Shown piece after piece: positions 25,044-26,060 of a DNA stretch of 26,060 nucleotides (position 1 is its first letter; each line of letters opens with the position of its first letter). Position numbers and translations under genes: made by a program. Location of the stretch: NCBI GenBank assembly GCA_020024515.1, contig JAHHTR010000021.1, forward strand, positions 1 to 26,060. Direction: 5' to 3'. Below the pieces are notes generated by a model, which was not told the origin of the DNA, made no database searches, and was given only the letters and a program-made list of their open reading frames with translations. The DNA comes from Angelakisella sp. (GTDB lineage Bacteria > Bacillota > Clostridia > Oscillospirales > Ruminococcaceae).

Positions 25044-25069
25044 GACTAATTTTTTTAAAAAGATTAGTC
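25044..25069. promoter_or_regulatory. 26-bp imperfect palindrome in MFS/SDR divergent region
   Basis: Two 13-base arms, GACTAATTTTTTT and AAAAAGATTAGTC, meet without a spacer and differ at one position. The palindrome ends 10 bases before the predicted -35 of the SDR gene and 40 bases from the -35 of the MFS gene. A dimeric regulator site is the simplest reading; an RNA hairpin is less likely because it lies upstream of both starts. Confidence 0.4.
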
Positions 25070-25079
25070 AAAAATAGGA

Positions 25080-25108
25080 TTTACTTTTTATTGATAATAT
25101 GATAGAAT
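25080..25108 (+). promoter_or_regulatory. Predicted promoter of the SDR gene
   Basis: TTTACT (25080-25085), 17-base spacer, TAGAAT (25103-25108). The leader would be about 40 bases and includes AGAGGAA as ribosome binding site. Confidence 0.5.
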
Positions 25109-25157
25109 TAAATAGTTATTTAATTAACAATTATTATTTATAGAGAGGAACTAAATT

Positions 25158-25901
25158 ATGTTAAAAGGTAAAATAGCGGTTGTAACAGGTGGTACAAGAG
25201 GAATTGGTATAGCCATTGTTAAGGCATATTTGTCAGAAGGTGCATCTGTGGCTTTGTTTGGTTCAAAACCTGAAACAGTAAATAAGGCACTTGAAGAAGT
25301 AAAAGCTGAATATCCAAATGCTGATGTTATGGGATTGTCACCAAATCTATCAAGTTACAGTGAAGTGGAAAAGGCTATAAGTGAAGTTAAAGAGCATTAT
25401 GGTAAAATAGATATTTTGGTAAATAATGCCGGTATTTCTGCAAGAGAGCCTATATATAATTATGAGCCATCAGCTTTTGATAACATAATGAATTTGAATG
25501 TTAATTCAGTTTTCTATTGTGCAAAGGCTGTTGCTCCGATAATGAAAGAGCAAGGTGGTGGAGTAATACTAAACACAAGTTCAATGGTTAGTATTTATGG
25601 TCAACCATCAGGTTGTGGATATCCTGCATCAAAATTTGCAGTTAACGGACTTACAAAATCATTGGCAAGAGAGCTTGGCAAAGATAATATTAGAGTGAAC
25701 GCAATATTACCTGGTGTTACACGTACAGATATGGTGGCAGCACTACCAAAAGAAATGGTTGACAGAATAGCTGCAACTATCCCACTTGGCAGAGTCGGAG
25801 AGCCGGAAGAAGTTGCAAATGCTTTTGTATTCCTTGCAAGTGATAAAGCAAGCTATATTACAGGAGCAACTCTTACAGTAGATGGTGCAACACAAGTTTA
25901 A
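25158..25901 (+). CDS. Short-chain dehydrogenase/reductase, BaiA-like
   Basis: NAD(P)-dependent oxidoreductase of 247 residues in the classical SDR family. The coenzyme loop is TGGTRGIG (residues 10-17), NNAG at 89-92, and the catalytic set is Asn114, Ser142, Tyr155 and Lys159. Several stretches resemble the clostridial bile-acid 3-alpha-hydroxysteroid dehydrogenase BaiA (TGGTRGIG, LFGSKPETV, GYPASK, FLASDKAS.IT), though 3-oxoacyl-ACP reductase or a sugar/polyol dehydrogenase are possible. After the second strand the residues are Gly35-Ser36-Lys37 rather than the Gly-Glu of BaiA, which would favour NADP(H). Preceded by AGAGGAA; not in an operon with any other complete gene here. Confidence 0.85.
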   Translation: MLKGKIAVVTGGTRGIGIAIVKAYLSEGASVALFGSKPETVNKALEEVKAEYPNADVMGLSPNLSSYSEVEKAISEVKEHYGKIDILVNNAGISAREPIYNYEPSAFDNIMNLNVNSVFYCAKAVAPIMKEQGGGVILNTSSMVSIYGQPSGCGYPASKFAVNGLTKSLARELGKDNIRVNAILPGVTRTDMVAALPKEMVDRIAATIPLGRVGEPEEVANAFVFLASDKASYITGATLTVDGATQV

Positions 25902-25976
25902 TATTACATAATAGATTATCTTGATAAGTATAGAATTTAATTTTTATTTAAAAACTGATTTTGTTTAATTGAACAA

Positions 25977-25993
25977 GTCCATTAAAAATGGAC
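25977..25993. other. Small hairpin downstream of the SDR gene
   Basis: GTCCATT-AAA-AATGGAC is a perfect 7-bp stem. No U-run follows on the plus strand, so termination of the SDR transcript is doubtful. It may instead belong to the end of the element that starts at the right edge. Confidence 0.4.
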
Positions 25994-26007
25994 ATAGAAA
26001 AAAGAAA

Positions 26008-26045
26008 CCCCCATATGGTAGAATAAAATAAACTACCAAAGGGGG
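26008..26045 (+). promoter_or_regulatory. Hairpin that can sequester the next ribosome binding site
   Basis: CCCCC (26008-26012) pairs with GGGGG (26041-26045), and GGTAG (26017-26021) with CTACC (26033-26037), giving a bulged stem-loop. The GGGGG arm is also the Shine-Dalgarno of the ATG at 26053, so folding would hide it. Confidence 0.5.
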
Positions 26046-26052
26046 AATTTTT

Positions 26053-26060
26053 ATGCCAAG
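26053..26060 (+). CDS. Start of an incomplete gene cut by the window edge
   Basis: ATG CCA AG is preceded at seven bases by GGGGG, a plausible ribosome binding site. Only two codons and a part are visible, so no product can be named. The flanking hairpins and the G-rich site hidden in a stem resemble the 5' ends of some transposase genes, which is a guess. Confidence 0.4.

Overview
The window is AT-rich DNA from an endospore-forming, anaerobic-type member of the Firmicutes (class Clostridia). The evidence is a spoVAC-AD-AE cluster, strong purine-rich ribosome binding sites, intrinsic terminators, and gene content typical of gut or anaerobic clostridia: starch/glycogen phosphorolysis, a bile-acid-type short-chain dehydrogenase and a Na+-type ATP synthase. 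I cannot name the genus from sequence alone. No tRNA, rRNA or CRISPR array is visible.

Layout. (1) 1-6664, plus strand: an alpha-glucan operon, malQ, a LacI-type regulator, glycogen/maltodextrin phosphorylase and a secreted GH13 lipoprotein. Two overlapping LacI-type operators lie in front of malQ. Extracellular amylase would cut starch, and MalQ plus phosphorylase would convert internalised maltodextrins to glucose-1-phosphate and glucose. No transporter lies in this operon; an MFS carrier of sugar-transporter appearance sits at 23602-24885. (2) 6754-10715: a FadR/GntR-type regulator (minus) divergent from a two-gene redox operon (plus), a CrtI/phytoene-desaturase-type flavoprotein translationally coupled to an NAD(P)H-FAD-[2Fe-2S] reductase. 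A TGGTCAGACCA operator sits just downstream of the predicted promoter. This is the best candidate for an uncharacterised small system here. (3) 10772-12421, minus: a response regulator with a degenerate GGDEF and an intact EAL domain. (4) 12686-14520, minus: spoVAC-spoVAD-spoVAE, the spore dipicolinic-acid uptake genes.

(5) 14687-22391, minus: the complete F1Fo ATP synthase operon in the order atpZ, (decayed small gene), atpI, atpB, atpE, atpF, atpH, atpA, atpG, atpD, atpC, with a good promoter (22521-22549) and a terminator (14621-14664). Its c subunit carries two carboxylates (Glu28 and Glu61) and the E-T-T-G-x-Y pattern of Na+-translocating c rings, pointing to a sodium-driven enzyme. (6) 22668-24885, minus: a membrane-anchored glycerophosphodiester phosphodiesterase behind an MFS transporter. 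(7) 25158-25901, plus: a BaiA-like short-chain dehydrogenase, divergent from the MFS gene. (8) 25902-26060: hairpin-rich DNA leading to the first codons of an incomplete gene, possibly a mobile element, cut by the window edge.

Two CDS starts are set inside the longest open frames (atpA at 18997, atpD at 16489), because the Shine-Dalgarno sequences and family N-termini support the internal ATGs.
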